A DNA stretch of 64,000 bases from Strigops habroptila (lineage: Eukaryota; Chordata; Aves; Psittaciformes; Psittacidae). The notes below the pieces were generated by a model that saw only the letters and a program-made list of their open reading frames with translations, ran no database searches and was not told the DNA's origin. Shown here in pieces: positions 38,161 to 48,809 of this stretch. Each line of letters begins with the position of its first letter. Position 1 is the stretch's first letter. The DNA is taken from NCBI RefSeq assembly GCF_004027225.2, contig NC_044283.2:15890992-15954991 (forward strand). The letters are read 5' to 3'. The position numbers and the translations under genes were made by a program.

Positions 38161-40766
38161 CTCCCACTTTCCCCCCATTCTGAACTTGAACATGGCACCT
38201 AGAAGAGGGGACAGGAAACCTGGATAACTGAAAGGGATTAATTTAAGCTTAACTTTTCTCCTGAGTCACTCCATAATTATCCAAAGACAGTATCCCCCCC
38301 ACTCACCCCCTTCTTTAGCTCTGACACATTTGCTGGCCTTGCTCTACTCAATATCTCACGTGTCCAGGGTTGGAGCTGGTCTGAGCATCTGTTTTCAAAC
38401 ACATCAATGCATCCAAGCAGTGGGTACGCACGCCTGGGCACCCATCCATGCCTGTGGAACTGTGCCAAGGCTGCCTCAGCATCAGGACTCTGCTCTGCCC
38501 TGGCCAGTGGAGGAGGGAAACCAAGCCCCCCAGCAAGGTAAAGGCCAGAGAGGGTGGTGGTGCAGATAGACCTTCCTCGGGGCTGGGACCTGAGCACAGA
38601 AGAGCAGTTCCTACATGGGGAGGTTTCCATCCGAACTGCTCCCTGCAGATAAGTCCCTGTGGGAGAGGTGTGAGGTGCCAGTGACATAGCGAAGCACATG
38701 TACAGCTTTCGGTCATAACTCTAGGAACACAGACAAAGGGCTTTGGAAATGTCAGGATGGGTTCCCAGAACCAGCTCCCACACCAAACCAGGGATAGGCT
38801 TCTAAGACCATCCTCCATACAGGATATTTGTGCTCCAAAGAGAGGCCAAGGTCACTACCAGACCTCACTCAGCAAAGATTTCCTCTCGACAGTCATCTTT
38901 TCTTCCTTTCTCCAAATCCCCTCTTCCACAATCTGAAAGGCAGGCAGCAACCTGCTGAAAACCACACAAGTCTGCAACATCAGCCTGACAGCTGTAGGAC
39001 AAAACGCTGCCTGCTCTGTGTGCCAGACTGCCTCCGTTAGCCAAATCTGGACCTATTTTCACAGAGGCAAATACTGGGGGGAGAGGGGAGTGGAGGAGGC
39101 TGGGATGTTCCCAGTCCGGGAAAGGAGGTTGGGGATGCTCATTTCAGGATGAATTTCCTGTTGGGATCAAGGAGACAAGATGGGACATAGACCTCCCACC
39201 ATGTCTGTCCCCCATGGCACCAGCACTGATGCTGTGACTGGTGCCTGGTTCCCTTTCCTAGCACTGCTGGGATGCTGATCTCTGTATCACTTTAGCTCTG
39301 TGCAGGGTCTGTTTGAGGGCCCTCACTGGATGTTCAAGGTCCAACAGTGGGGCATGTGAGCGTTAGACTTTGTTCCCGTGTGTGTACTCGTCTAGTAGAA
39401 TTACAAAAATGTGTGTTAAATTATTGTTTTTGCTAAATATACACCTAGTACTGTTTAACAGACCCGCTTCTGTCAAAACATCTGTCAGGGATCCCCTCAC
39501 ACACTCTTTCCTAACCTTTTAAAGGTGCATCATGACAGTCTATGTCAGAGAGATGCAAGAAAGTTACCTTTATATTTCTTCTTTTGTAAAGATCTGAAAT
39601 GTACAAATAGAAGGCAATATGGAAATAAAACATATTACAATTTTAAACAACTTCTACAACTGAGAAACTAACTTCTAGCTGAGTTGGGTATTCTGTTGTA
39701 TTCAGTATTCCTTTCCAGCTTTACAAGCTGACAAGTGTGATGCACTTACACAAAGCTGTTGTAGAAAGCACACTAGCAATTACACTGTCATATGTCTCTT
39801 TAAATAGCAAGGATTATTTTGGGTTACATTAACTTTTAGATTATCACAGGAAAAAACAAAAACACGATGATGTGCAAATTAATTACCTGAGGATTTCCTT
39901 TTCAGATGGATTTCTTACTCTTTCTCAGACATTTACAACGTGCCTTTCTTCTCACAGATGCTGAAAGCAGTTTTGTACACTGCTTTCTAGTCCTTGACAA
40001 TGTATTTTCTTTGCTCATGTAAATGTTGCTGAATCTGTAAAGGAATCATATAATGCTCTTTGCTACTTGAGTTCAACAAACATGTAGATGTTTAAAAAGG
40101 GGCATGATGTACCCAATAGAATAATTTGTCTGGTGGTAAGGATTTAAGGTAATATTTAATTTTGGATACTGGGTTCTTTCCAAGTAAGAAACACTTATAA
40201 CACAATCCTCCCCATGAAATAGAAAGATTAATAGTGAGGAAGAAAAAAAAAGGTTGCCTGTTCCATCAAATCACTGTGATTGATCTATTGTACTTCATTT
40301 GAAGTATGTTCCTGCTGAAGGACACTGCTGCTGCTGACATGAAATATTTAGTGTTCAATAAAAAGTTTAATAGCTCCCTAAGCTGTAGGAAAAGTGTTTC
40401 TGATTTCTTCCAGTTGTTGCCTCACCGTGAGCCAAGAGGATGTCCAGACACCATGCGATCAGTATGAAGCAAAACCAAAGGTTATTGAATTGGTTCCAAC
40501 TCTGCAAAAGACTTCAGGCCCAAGAAGGCAAGAGGGAGCAGATGGCTGCAGATGATGTTCCTTGGTGCTACTCAATGGCTTTTACCTCTTCTGGTCTGGC
40601 ATATTGTGAAAAATATCTCCTGTCATCCTGGTGTAGCTTACCTTCGGGGCAGACAAAATGCGGATTTCTATGAACAGATTTTAACAACAGATCTTGGAAC
40701 ATCTTTCTGATAAAGTGGAGCAGGATGGATCATGGGGGACAGCAGTATTTGAGGCAGGTGTTAGGG
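38161..40766. other. Intergenic sequence before the third LTR
   Basis: No recognisable gene. Between about 38.3 and 39.1 kb several frames of 65-156 codons overlap on both strands, which is a composition effect; none has homology that I recognise. Confidence 0.45.
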
Positions 40767-41388
40767 TGTCCTGGGTTCAGCTGTACCAGTTATTTTTCTC
40801 CTTCCTAGTAGCTGGTGCAGTGCTGTGTTTTTGACTTCAGTCTGGGAACAACGCTGATAACACACCGATGTTCTTAGTTGTTGCTAAGTAATGCTTACTC
40901 TGATCAAGGACTTTTTCAGTCTCATGCTGTGCCAGTGAGGAGGGGCACAGGAAGCTGGGAGGAAGCAAAGACAGGACACCTGACCCAAACTGGCCAAAGG
41001 GGTATTCCATACCACAGCATGTCATGCCCAGTATAAAAACCCGGGGGAGTTACCCGGAAGGCCCAGATCACTGCTCAGGTCAGGCTGGGTATCAGTCAGC
41101 AGGTGGTGAGCAATTGTATTGTGCACCACTTGTGTTTATGGTTTTGTTTTCCTTTTCCCCTTCTAGTTTTATATTCTCTCCCCTTGTTATTTCCCTTATT
41201 ATTGTCGGTGGTAGCAGTAGTTGTTTTGTATTATACCTTAGTTACTGGACTGTTCTTATCTCAACCTACGGGAGTTATATTCTTTCAATTCTCCTCCCCA
41301 TCCCTCCAGGAGCAGGGGGAGGAAGAAACGGGGTAGTGAGCGAGCGGCTGCGTGGTCCTGAATTATCGGCTGGGCTTAAACCACGACA
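40767..41388 (+). mobile_element. Solo LTR, ERVL-like, near full length
   Basis: Starts TGTCCTGGGTTCAGC and ends AAACCACGACA, 622 bases. It carries TATAAAA at 41032-41038 and the GGTGAGCAATTGTATTGTGCACCA block after it. The five bases before (TAGGG) and after (TGGGG) agree at four of five positions, consistent with a slightly mutated ERVL-type 5-bp target duplication. The ATTAAA signal of the sister copies is changed here to TTACTGGAC. No internal viral sequence is attached. Confidence 0.85.
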
Positions 41389-42011
41389 TGGGGCAAGTTG
41401 GATGTGTTCTCTGATGAACCATGTCTCCAGAGCCTGATCCCACCACCTTGGGGCAAATCCACCACCCCAGGGCCCGAGTTCACCAACACGACTTGAAAGA
41501 CACTGGTGTCTGCCCCACCCCGGCCTGCAGCGCCTGCCAGCTACGCCTCCCTGAACACTGCTGCTCCCAGCTGGACCCTGCAGAGCAGCCAAAATACCTG
41601 GATCTGCCCACAAACCACCATCCTCAGCATCGCCCAGAGCCCCAGAGCCCCAGCCCTATATGGCAACACGGCCCCACCACATGGGAGCACGCAGTCACCC
41701 AGCGCCTGCACCGCCTGCTCACACTGGGGCCGTGGGCACCTCACTCAGGAGATGACCCTCACAGGGGCCATGCAACTTTTCCCCATGCGAAACCAGGCAC
41801 TGCTCAAAACCAGCCTCCAGCTTCAGTTGTGCCATCTGAGGCATCAAAGAACCATCATGGTCTCAGGCAATGTTTTCAGCACACAGATGAGGAAACCCTT
41901 CTCCATGCTTCCCTCCTGTCACCTTCCCTCACAGACCAGTCTCCTACATTATTGCGAGGGCACCAGATAACCTTACCCAGCTGCACACATAAATTTGCGG
42001 ATTCCTGTGTT
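41389..42011. other. C-rich unassigned segment
   Basis: A stretch strongly biased to C on the plus strand between a solo LTR and a CR1 copy. It contains overlapping open frames of 225 and 154 codons, expected from low stop-codon density. Nothing resembles a known protein. Its origin is unknown. Confidence 0.4.
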
Positions 42012-42485
42012 AGAATCATAGAATGGTTTGAATTGGAAAGGACCGTAAGATCATCTAGTTCCAACTCCTCCACCATGGGCAGGGACGCCTCACTCTAGAC
42101 CATGCTGCCCAAGGCTCTGTCCAACCTGACCTTGAACACTGCCAGGGATGGAGCATTCACCACATCTTTGGGCAACCTGTTGCAGTGCCTCACCACCCTC
42201 ACAGTGAAGAACTTCTTCCTTATATCTAACCCGAACTTCTCCTGTTTAAGGGTGAACCCGTTACCCCTTGTCCTATCACCACAGTCCCTAAGGAAGTATC
42301 CCTCTCCAGCATCCTTATAGGCCCCCTTAAGATACTGGCAGGCTGCTCTGAGGTCTCCACACAGCTTCTCTTCTCCAGGCTGAATAGCCCTGACATCCTC
42401 AGCCTGTCTTCATACATGAGGTGCTCCAGCTCCCTTATCATGTTCCCCTTCTCCGAACTTGCTCCAACAGCTCCATGTCCTTAAG
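42012..42485 (-). mobile_element. CR1 LINE, truncated 3' portion
   Basis: On the minus strand it ends with AACCATTCTATGATTCTA at 42012. Further in, the reverse complements of the usual CR1 3' blocks follow: 'gaccatgctgcccaaggctc', 'ttgaacactgccagggatgg' and 'gtgaagaacttcttcctt'. The minus frame LEHLMYEDRLRMSGLFSLEK near 42.4 kb is the end of the reverse-transcriptase protein. The copy is 5'-truncated and inactive. Confidence 0.9.
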
Positions 42486-44133
42486 TTACAGTGTTAACTT
42501 TCTGGAGTATAGAAGACAGGATCATCTCAGTGCCTTGGTGACAGCACCCATACAGCTGTGCCTGCCTTGAAGCGGGGTGAGAGGGGAGAACGGTGAGCAG
42601 CATTCCTGACTGTGAGACAGGCTGCAGATAAGGATTTTGGCAGAGGAAGTGGTAAGGCCCCTCTGGCAGAGTTCAGAGCTGGAATTTTGCTCACCATTTC
42701 CTTTGGCGGGAAGTCTCTATCCCGCTTAAGTTCTTAGGCAAGTTCTTCATTTTATTCTAGCCGCATTTGTGGGGAGGGCCCCCTCACACACCATATTACG
42801 TCAGTAAGACAAATACAGCGGCAACCTATTTCACCATTTGCACATTAATTTTTATGGATGGCAGCAGTAGCGACAGAGTCATGCAGTTTTCTACATCTGC
42901 AGCCAGCAGACCTGAAAGCACACCTCTGTTTCCCCTCATGACTATGCGCATTGTAAGGCTGGAGTTAGCAGCATACCACAGGACAGATGCCTATAGCGAG
43001 CTGCTGGTTATGCAAACAGCTTTATAACGTGCTGAGGAGAGGGAAGTGAGCAGAGGAACACGGACTTCCACTCTGCAACAGGCATCAGCTTCATGTTATT
43101 CTTGCTCTGTTCATACTGTATTATAGCTACTCTGGAAATTCAGCACCTGGCCTCCTCGCTAATGTTTATGCAGTTAACTTTGTATACAAGATGTGAAAGC
43201 AAAACAAACAGATTCTCAGTACAACTGATATGAAGTGTCGATGAGATAACACCGATGTCTTGTCATCATACTAACTGCATCTCTTCCACTTTGTTTTCTT
43301 ATTCCAGTTTTTGTATATGTATCACATACTGTAATTCTAAAATGATCTGTGAAGTCTGATGAGAACAATTCTCCTGTTTGAGAGCCAAAAGAATTCTCCT
43401 GTGCTGCATCTGACTCCTTTCCAGAGAAGAAAGCAGAGATTGGGAAAAGCAACAGCAAGAGAAACAGGAAAAAGAAAACAACAATCATAAAGTTCCTGAA
43501 AAAGAAGGAATGGCAATGGGCAACTTTGGGAAATTTTAGTTTTTCCTTTGTCATCTTTTTTTTTGTGGAAGATCTCTGTCCCTATAATCCAATTCATCTA
43601 TCAACTACAACATCTACTGAAATCAAGAATGCAAAACATAAGACTGCAAACCGTGCAAGAATAACCAGACAACACACCTAAACAATTCTCTCGGAAAACA
43701 CCAGAGTGCACTACTGCATAGTTGAGATGATTTACAGGCAGACTAAACATTATTATTGACACGTGCATTTGGTCTACTTCACACACTGCAAATGGTGATT
43801 TTCTTAGTTTCAGGTACTTGATTTTAAGGCAAACAGACTTGATGCTCAGTGTTCCTTAACACCTGAATTTCGTGTTGTTTTTCTCTGCTGTCAAAACCAG
43901 GCTAAATGAAAATAGGTATCAAAAGACAGTGGTACTGAACACAAATTTATCCAGGATGATGCACTCGACTTAATGATGGGATCTGCCATCAAAAGATACT
44001 TAAGAAAACTGTCTCTCATTTGATAGATCATCCAAGAGCGTTTTTCACACTCTAAGGAGACACAGATGCTAACAGAGGTGTTCATTATTAAATAACCAGA
44101 ACTTTTAAGCTTTCTTTTCTGTTTCCATTGTAA
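42486..44133. other. Intergenic sequence between CR1 copies
   Basis: No gene or repeat recognised. The longest frames are about 110 codons, on the minus strand near 43.3-43.6 kb, made of low-complexity hydrophobic sequence and without homology. Confidence 0.45.
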
Positions 44134-44560
44134 CTCATATAATCATTCAGGCCAGAAGGCACCTTGTGAGGTTTGTAGTCCAACCTTCTGCTTAAAGCAG
44201 GGTGATAGTGAATTCAGACTATGCCGCTTAAACTTTGTCTACTTGGTCTTGAAAAACTCCATGGATGGAGATTCCAGAGCCACTCTGGGGAGCCTGTTCC
44301 TGTATTTATCCTCCTTACAGTGAATGTTTTTCCTCATACCAAGTCAGAACCCCATCTGTATCAAGTTGTGACCATGATTTCTTTTTCTGCTATCACAAAA
44401 GCCAATGAAGAGACTAGCTCCGTATTCTCTATAGCCTCCTCATACACACTGGGGGGTAGCTATTAGATACCCCTAAAGCCTTCTCCAGGCTGAACAATAC
44501 CCACCCCCCTGGCCTTTCCCCACAGGAGTGTGCTCCAGTCCTGACTATTCTGGTGGCTTT
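44134..44560 (-). mobile_element. Old, diverged CR1 LINE fragment
   Basis: Begins TCATATAATCATTCAGGCCA, a decayed CR1 3' end, and follows the usual order of blocks: GTAGTCCAACCTTCTGC, GAAAAACTCCATGGATGGAG, then the 'cttacagtgaatgtttttcct' equivalent. It is much more diverged than the copies at 13746 and 42012, so it belongs to an older CR1 lineage. Confidence 0.75.
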
Positions 44561-47101
44561 CCATTACACTCACTTCAGTCTTTCTTGGATCTTAACTATG
44601 TGTGTTACATATGCATCCTTTTACACACAAGTTCTCCAAATGCATAATTTTACTTTTCTTTGAGGCTTACCGTGTCAGAGTAGTGAATATTCATGATGCC
44701 TCTGTGGGAACTTGAATGTGAGGCTCTTGAGGGAGGTGGACTACCTCATATTGCACTGAATTAACAGCAGAGGCAGCAGGCCTGGGTATCAGGGGTCTCC
44801 CTGGTTGCAGGAATCCAGACAAATGTTTTTGCCTGCTGTTCCTGTCAAGAAAATAAAGACAAATTCTACCTCCACTTGAGCGGATTTCCTGAGGTGCTTA
44901 CGTATTATGGGGACTAATAGGTTAAACTAAAATGAATGGAACAGCAGGTTTCATTCATTCATGAGGTACTTGAAGGTTGCATTAGACTCACCACAAACAC
45001 CTCTCTATTCATCCTTTCATTAATGAACAGCACTTTCATACCAAGAAGGTAACTGAAATGACACGACTGTATGTTTCTAGTGCTAAACACAATTAAATGG
45101 TAATGTAGCTGATACAATCACAGCGCTGTTACACTAAGGTGGGGGATTTCAGCTACCATCCAGATTTTAAACATTTTGAAAGCAAGATCATTAAACTGAC
45201 TTGTTGAGGGTGCATAGTATTGCCTAATGAACTGCAGTCCAAGTCATGCATCACTTCAGTACGAAAATCTTCACGTATTTGAAAAATACAGTGCCTATAT
45301 TTTGGACACTGAATGTTTTACATAAAGTATTTCCTGAAAGAGGGGCCTCTGGTGCAAGACTATTCGATTTCTAGTTTCAGCAGTGAAGCTTCAGGTGGTC
45401 ATTTCAGACTACTGTCTGTCAAGTGCAGAGCCCTGTGCAGCAGAGCTCTGCTCTAGTGAAATGAGGCAAGAGTTCCCCAGGAAATAGTGCGCTAGCACTT
45501 TCGACATCTACTAAGTGGAATCAACAATGGCTGTGTATGAAAGACTGTATCATCAAGAGTTCTACAAGTGTCAGACAACTTCGCTGCCTTCTGTGCTCCA
45601 TGCATATACATGAAAGAGTCTTCTGTTAGTAAACCAATGAAACCTCCTCTTTTCTCCTGCTATCAGTACAGTGGGTGACGGATTCTCCCAGACTTCTTTA
45701 AATGCAAAACACTGTCTCATTTTTGAGGGCATCACTGTTGTAGGGGATACTATTGCAAAACAGTCACTGTGCAGCATGGATTTGTTTCATAAAAGAGAAG
45801 TTTCAAAATGTTTTAAAAACACATCTCAAGGAAACCCTCAACCTCCCCTTAATGTTTCCAAATAGTTCCCATTGTAATTGATGAATTTAATTGATGTTTG
45901 CAAATCAATTACATTCATTTCTATGCCAAATAAGTGAATAGGTGTACTGCTATATTTTTTCTATACTCACTGCACGAGAGCCTGGCAAAGCTTTTAATTG
46001 AAATTATAAATTAAGATTAACCACATTAGATTTATGGCTGACAAAAATACAGACTTGAGTTTGCATGTGAGGAGCAGCCAAGCTCTGTTTCTGCACTGAT
46101 CCCATGTTCATTGCTTGGTGTTCCTGTCCATATCTTTTCAAGAGGGTTGGGAACAGAAAATTATTCCAGTTTTTCATCTGGTATAAGGTACAAAGTTTAG
46201 TGATTAGACAATTACAATCTGGAATTATCAAGTGAGAATTACCAAGCTGTGAGTAAAGCTGGAGAAGTACTTAAGTGTAACACCCAGCAGAAACTGTTGA
46301 CAGTAAATATAGAGCACTACTAATTTCTGTGGTATGAAGTTTTTCCAGTTATATCCCTGCTGTGAAGCTCTCTTGGGAACACAAGGGATTATTGTTAAAA
46401 AATAATCTGAGTACAAATCTCTGACAACAGGCTATTAGGTCTGCTTTGTGTTTTGATGAGATTTATGCAAGTGCCCAAGTGTATAGATATGAATTACCTT
46501 TCAGAATGTTTACTGAACCCAAACAGTAATATTTCCACTAACAAATGCTAATAACAGTGAACTCTGCAGATGCATCACAGATGAACACTTCTAATCTGCT
46601 ATCTTTGGAAATGTATTCTTACATTACTCTTATTTCTCCAATCCTTCCTCCCTGCTGTCTGTAACTTATCATTGTAATATAAATGTAATAACACTGAAAA
46701 TATTAATATTAATGAAAACATGTTCACAGTGGGAAAGTAATGACTCAAGCTTGTAACTTCTCTCACACATTTTACCAACAATCTCTTAAGAAACAAGTAT
46801 CAAATACCACGACTTTATACAAGTAGCACCATTTAAAATTTTAAGAAAGCACACTGAGTATGTTTTCATACATTTTATTGTTTGCACTAACTGTAGCATC
46901 ATTTACAGCTTTCATCTCCAACACATTGAAGAGAATCAGCACACACAAAAACCTAGTCAAGTTCAGCACTCCTGAAGTGGAACCTTGGTTACATAAATGC
47001 TGTACACCTTGGTGTGTAACAGACCTAGAACAGTTAGTTCATCCAAACACTTTAAGTACAGTCACTCCAGCTTCATGCATTTTTCAGGGCTGTTAAAAAG
47101 T
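44561..47101. other. Intergenic sequence downstream of FGFBP2
   Basis: AT-rich, with no recognisable gene or repeat. It may include alternative 3' ends of FGFBP2, since a further minus-strand AATAAA lies at 46874-46879. Confidence 0.45.
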
Positions 47102-47107
47102 TTTATT
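47102..47107 (-). other. FGFBP2: Candidate FGFBP2 poly(A) signal AATAAA
   Basis: The first canonical AATAAA on the minus strand after the FGFBP2 stop, about 980 bases downstream. The implied 3' UTR of about 1 kb is longer than I would expect, so a variant hexamer nearer the stop may be used instead. Confidence 0.35.
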
Positions 47108-48082
47108 TTAGAAAAAAAGCTACAAGATTTACAGAGATGACTCATTTTTAAACCAAAATTCTTACGTCTAAATTATTAAACTACACCAAGGACCCTTCTT
47201 CAGCTGTAAAAATTTTGCTCTGCAAGACAAAGAAGAAAAAAAAGATTAGTCACTTTGCTGCATCAAGCACAAGGAAGATCAGCAGCAGCCTAAACACTTG
47301 CTGGTTCACACCTCATCTATTCCCATTTCTGTCAAAATTTTGCCAGGTTCAGTCACCAGTTCCTGGCTCTTTCTGAGCTGAAATGGAAGTGGGTATAAAA
47401 CCAACCACTTCTGTGAGGGCTTTGCCTTTTTAAATCCTGGCTGAAAACCTGAGACTTGCCAGACAAGCGCCCGCATGCAATCCCCTATTGCCTCTACAGA
47501 AGCTTGCAAACAGACTCACAAACCAAGACAGTCCATTTGGTTTTACTCATTTCTTTTAGTTGTTTATGAACTCCTTAAAATTAAAATGGTTAATTATTAC
47601 CTAGCCATTTTGATGAACAAGCTTTATCCTCTCAATTTCTGAATATAAGTTTAAATTGTTCTAGCTGATGCATTTGTTATTGGATCTGATGCATTTGTGT
47701 TTATCTTACTTCACTGGCTTAAATCTGAAGGTCAGAACAAGAGGGAAGGAATGACAGAAGGCAGAAAACAAGCCCAATTCAAACAGGTAGAACCATAGAA
47801 TTACTAGCAGATACAACAAACATCTCAGTACGCACTGAAGACCCCACAGGAGGCTGTGAGGGAGTCCTTAGCTAGCAGCCATCACTGGAGTTTACGCTGT
47901 CCAGTCCCTCAGAAGCCACAGTACAGGCTTTGCCATGTTAGATTTTAGTGAACAAGCCTAGACCCTCCCTGTCCACACCCCTGAAAGACCCGCAGGATCA
48001 AAATAAAACAAAATCACAACAGGATTATTCTGGGGTATATTCTGCTGTGCTTCAAGATGGGAGTTTTACCTGAAGTGAACCC

Positions 48083-48709
48083 TTAACCTCTGAAGATTCC
48101 AATAATGTAGGAGCAGAAACCATGCAGGGATTCCCAGCAATGTTCCCGGGCCAGTTTCATTGCTTCTGTTTCATTTTCAGACCCTTGACCACGTTGGGTT
48201 GGTTTTATAAGAGGTAGTATTGGAGGTTTCAATATTTTCTTAGCCGAGCTTTTCCCTGCTCCACTCCCAGAAGTGGAAGTTTTCTGGACTGATTTGACCT
48301 GGTTTGCTACATCTTCTGGCTCCACACCAGCAGCTATTTGCCTCATGAGAGCTGCTGAGGGAGCCTTTTGACACATAGTGATCTTCAACACTTGTGTGGA
48401 TTCGCAGGCATGCGGGAGCTTTCTAAGTTCCATGGCGATCTGGTTCCAGTAAATCTTTGGGTTGTTTCTGAAAGCACGACAGACTGATGGCTTGCCAGTG
48501 AATTCACACCAGTAGGTCATGCCTTGGCTTTTGCATTCAATTCTAAGTTTCATTTCCTCATCCCCACTCATGCTCATTGTGCAAACATCTTTGGTTTTAG
48601 TCCGAAAATTGATTACTTCACCATTGCTTCTTTTCTTTGGCTTCACCTTCTGTCCCAATCCTCCCATGCCACAGATCACTACTAGGAAAAGAAGAGCAAA
48701 ACTCTTCAT
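48083..48709 (-). CDS. FGFBP2: Fibroblast growth factor-binding protein 2
   Basis: A 208-residue secreted protein in one exon. Seen: signal peptide (about residues 1-19, MKSFALLFLVVICGMGGLG), a basic stretch (KVKPKKR, 21-27), and the FGF-binding-protein cysteine core with C43, C59, C68, C77, C102 and C113. The family motif IYWNQIAMELRKLPHAC falls at 86-102, matching SYWKQVSRSLRKQKQIC in the neighbouring FGFBP1. A Ser/Thr/Lys/Pro-rich linker follows, with an N-glycosylation sequon NET at 179-181, then C191 and C199 near the end. Mammalian FGFBP2 (KSP37) is a serum protein of cytotoxic lymphocytes; whether the bird protein has that role is not known from sequence. The start at 48709 is preferred over an upstream in-frame ATG (48802) because the signal peptide starts there and the context is CACCATG. 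Position between FGFBP1 and PROM1 on the same strand supports the FGFBP2 name. Confidence 0.92.
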   Translation of the reverse strand: MKSFALLFLVVICGMGGLGQKVKPKKRSNGEVINFRTKTKDVCTMSMSGDEEMKLRIECKSQGMTYWCEFTGKPSVCRAFRNNPKIYWNQIAMELRKLPHACESTQVLKITMCQKAPSAALMRQIAAGVEPEDVANQVKSVQKTSTSGSGAGKSSAKKILKPPILPLIKPTQRGQGSENETEAMKLAREHCWESLHGFCSYIIGIFRG

Positions 48710-48780
48710 GGTGAGAGGAGTTGACTGAGATCCTTGAGCAACACGATCCGAAAAAGTGGAAGCAGTAAGCGGCTGCTCAC

Positions 48781-48788
48781 AATTTAAA
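48781..48788 (-). promoter_or_regulatory. FGFBP2: Weak TATA-like site upstream of FGFBP2
   Basis: The minus strand reads GCCTTTAAATTGTG about 75 bases before the ATG. As a promoter element it would give a 5' UTR of about 45 bases. It is a poor TATA match, and a 5'-UTR intron as in FGFBP1 is an alternative. Confidence 0.25.
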
Positions 48789-48809
48789 GGCTTGGTGCAC
48801 AAAGGAGCC

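Noticed and set aside
41421-42098. 225-codon plus-strand open frame
   Set aside because: It comes from C-rich, stop-poor sequence, runs into the CR1 element at its 3' end and resembles no protein I know.
43216-43597. Minus-strand frames of 86-112 codons with hydrophobic stretches
   Set aside because: They are three overlapping frames over the same low-complexity pyrimidine-rich sequence; none is a convincing membrane protein.
48710-48802. Upstream in-frame ATG extending FGFBP2 by 31 residues
   Set aside because: The extension has no homology and would bury the signal peptide that starts at 48709, where the ATG context (CACCATG) is good.
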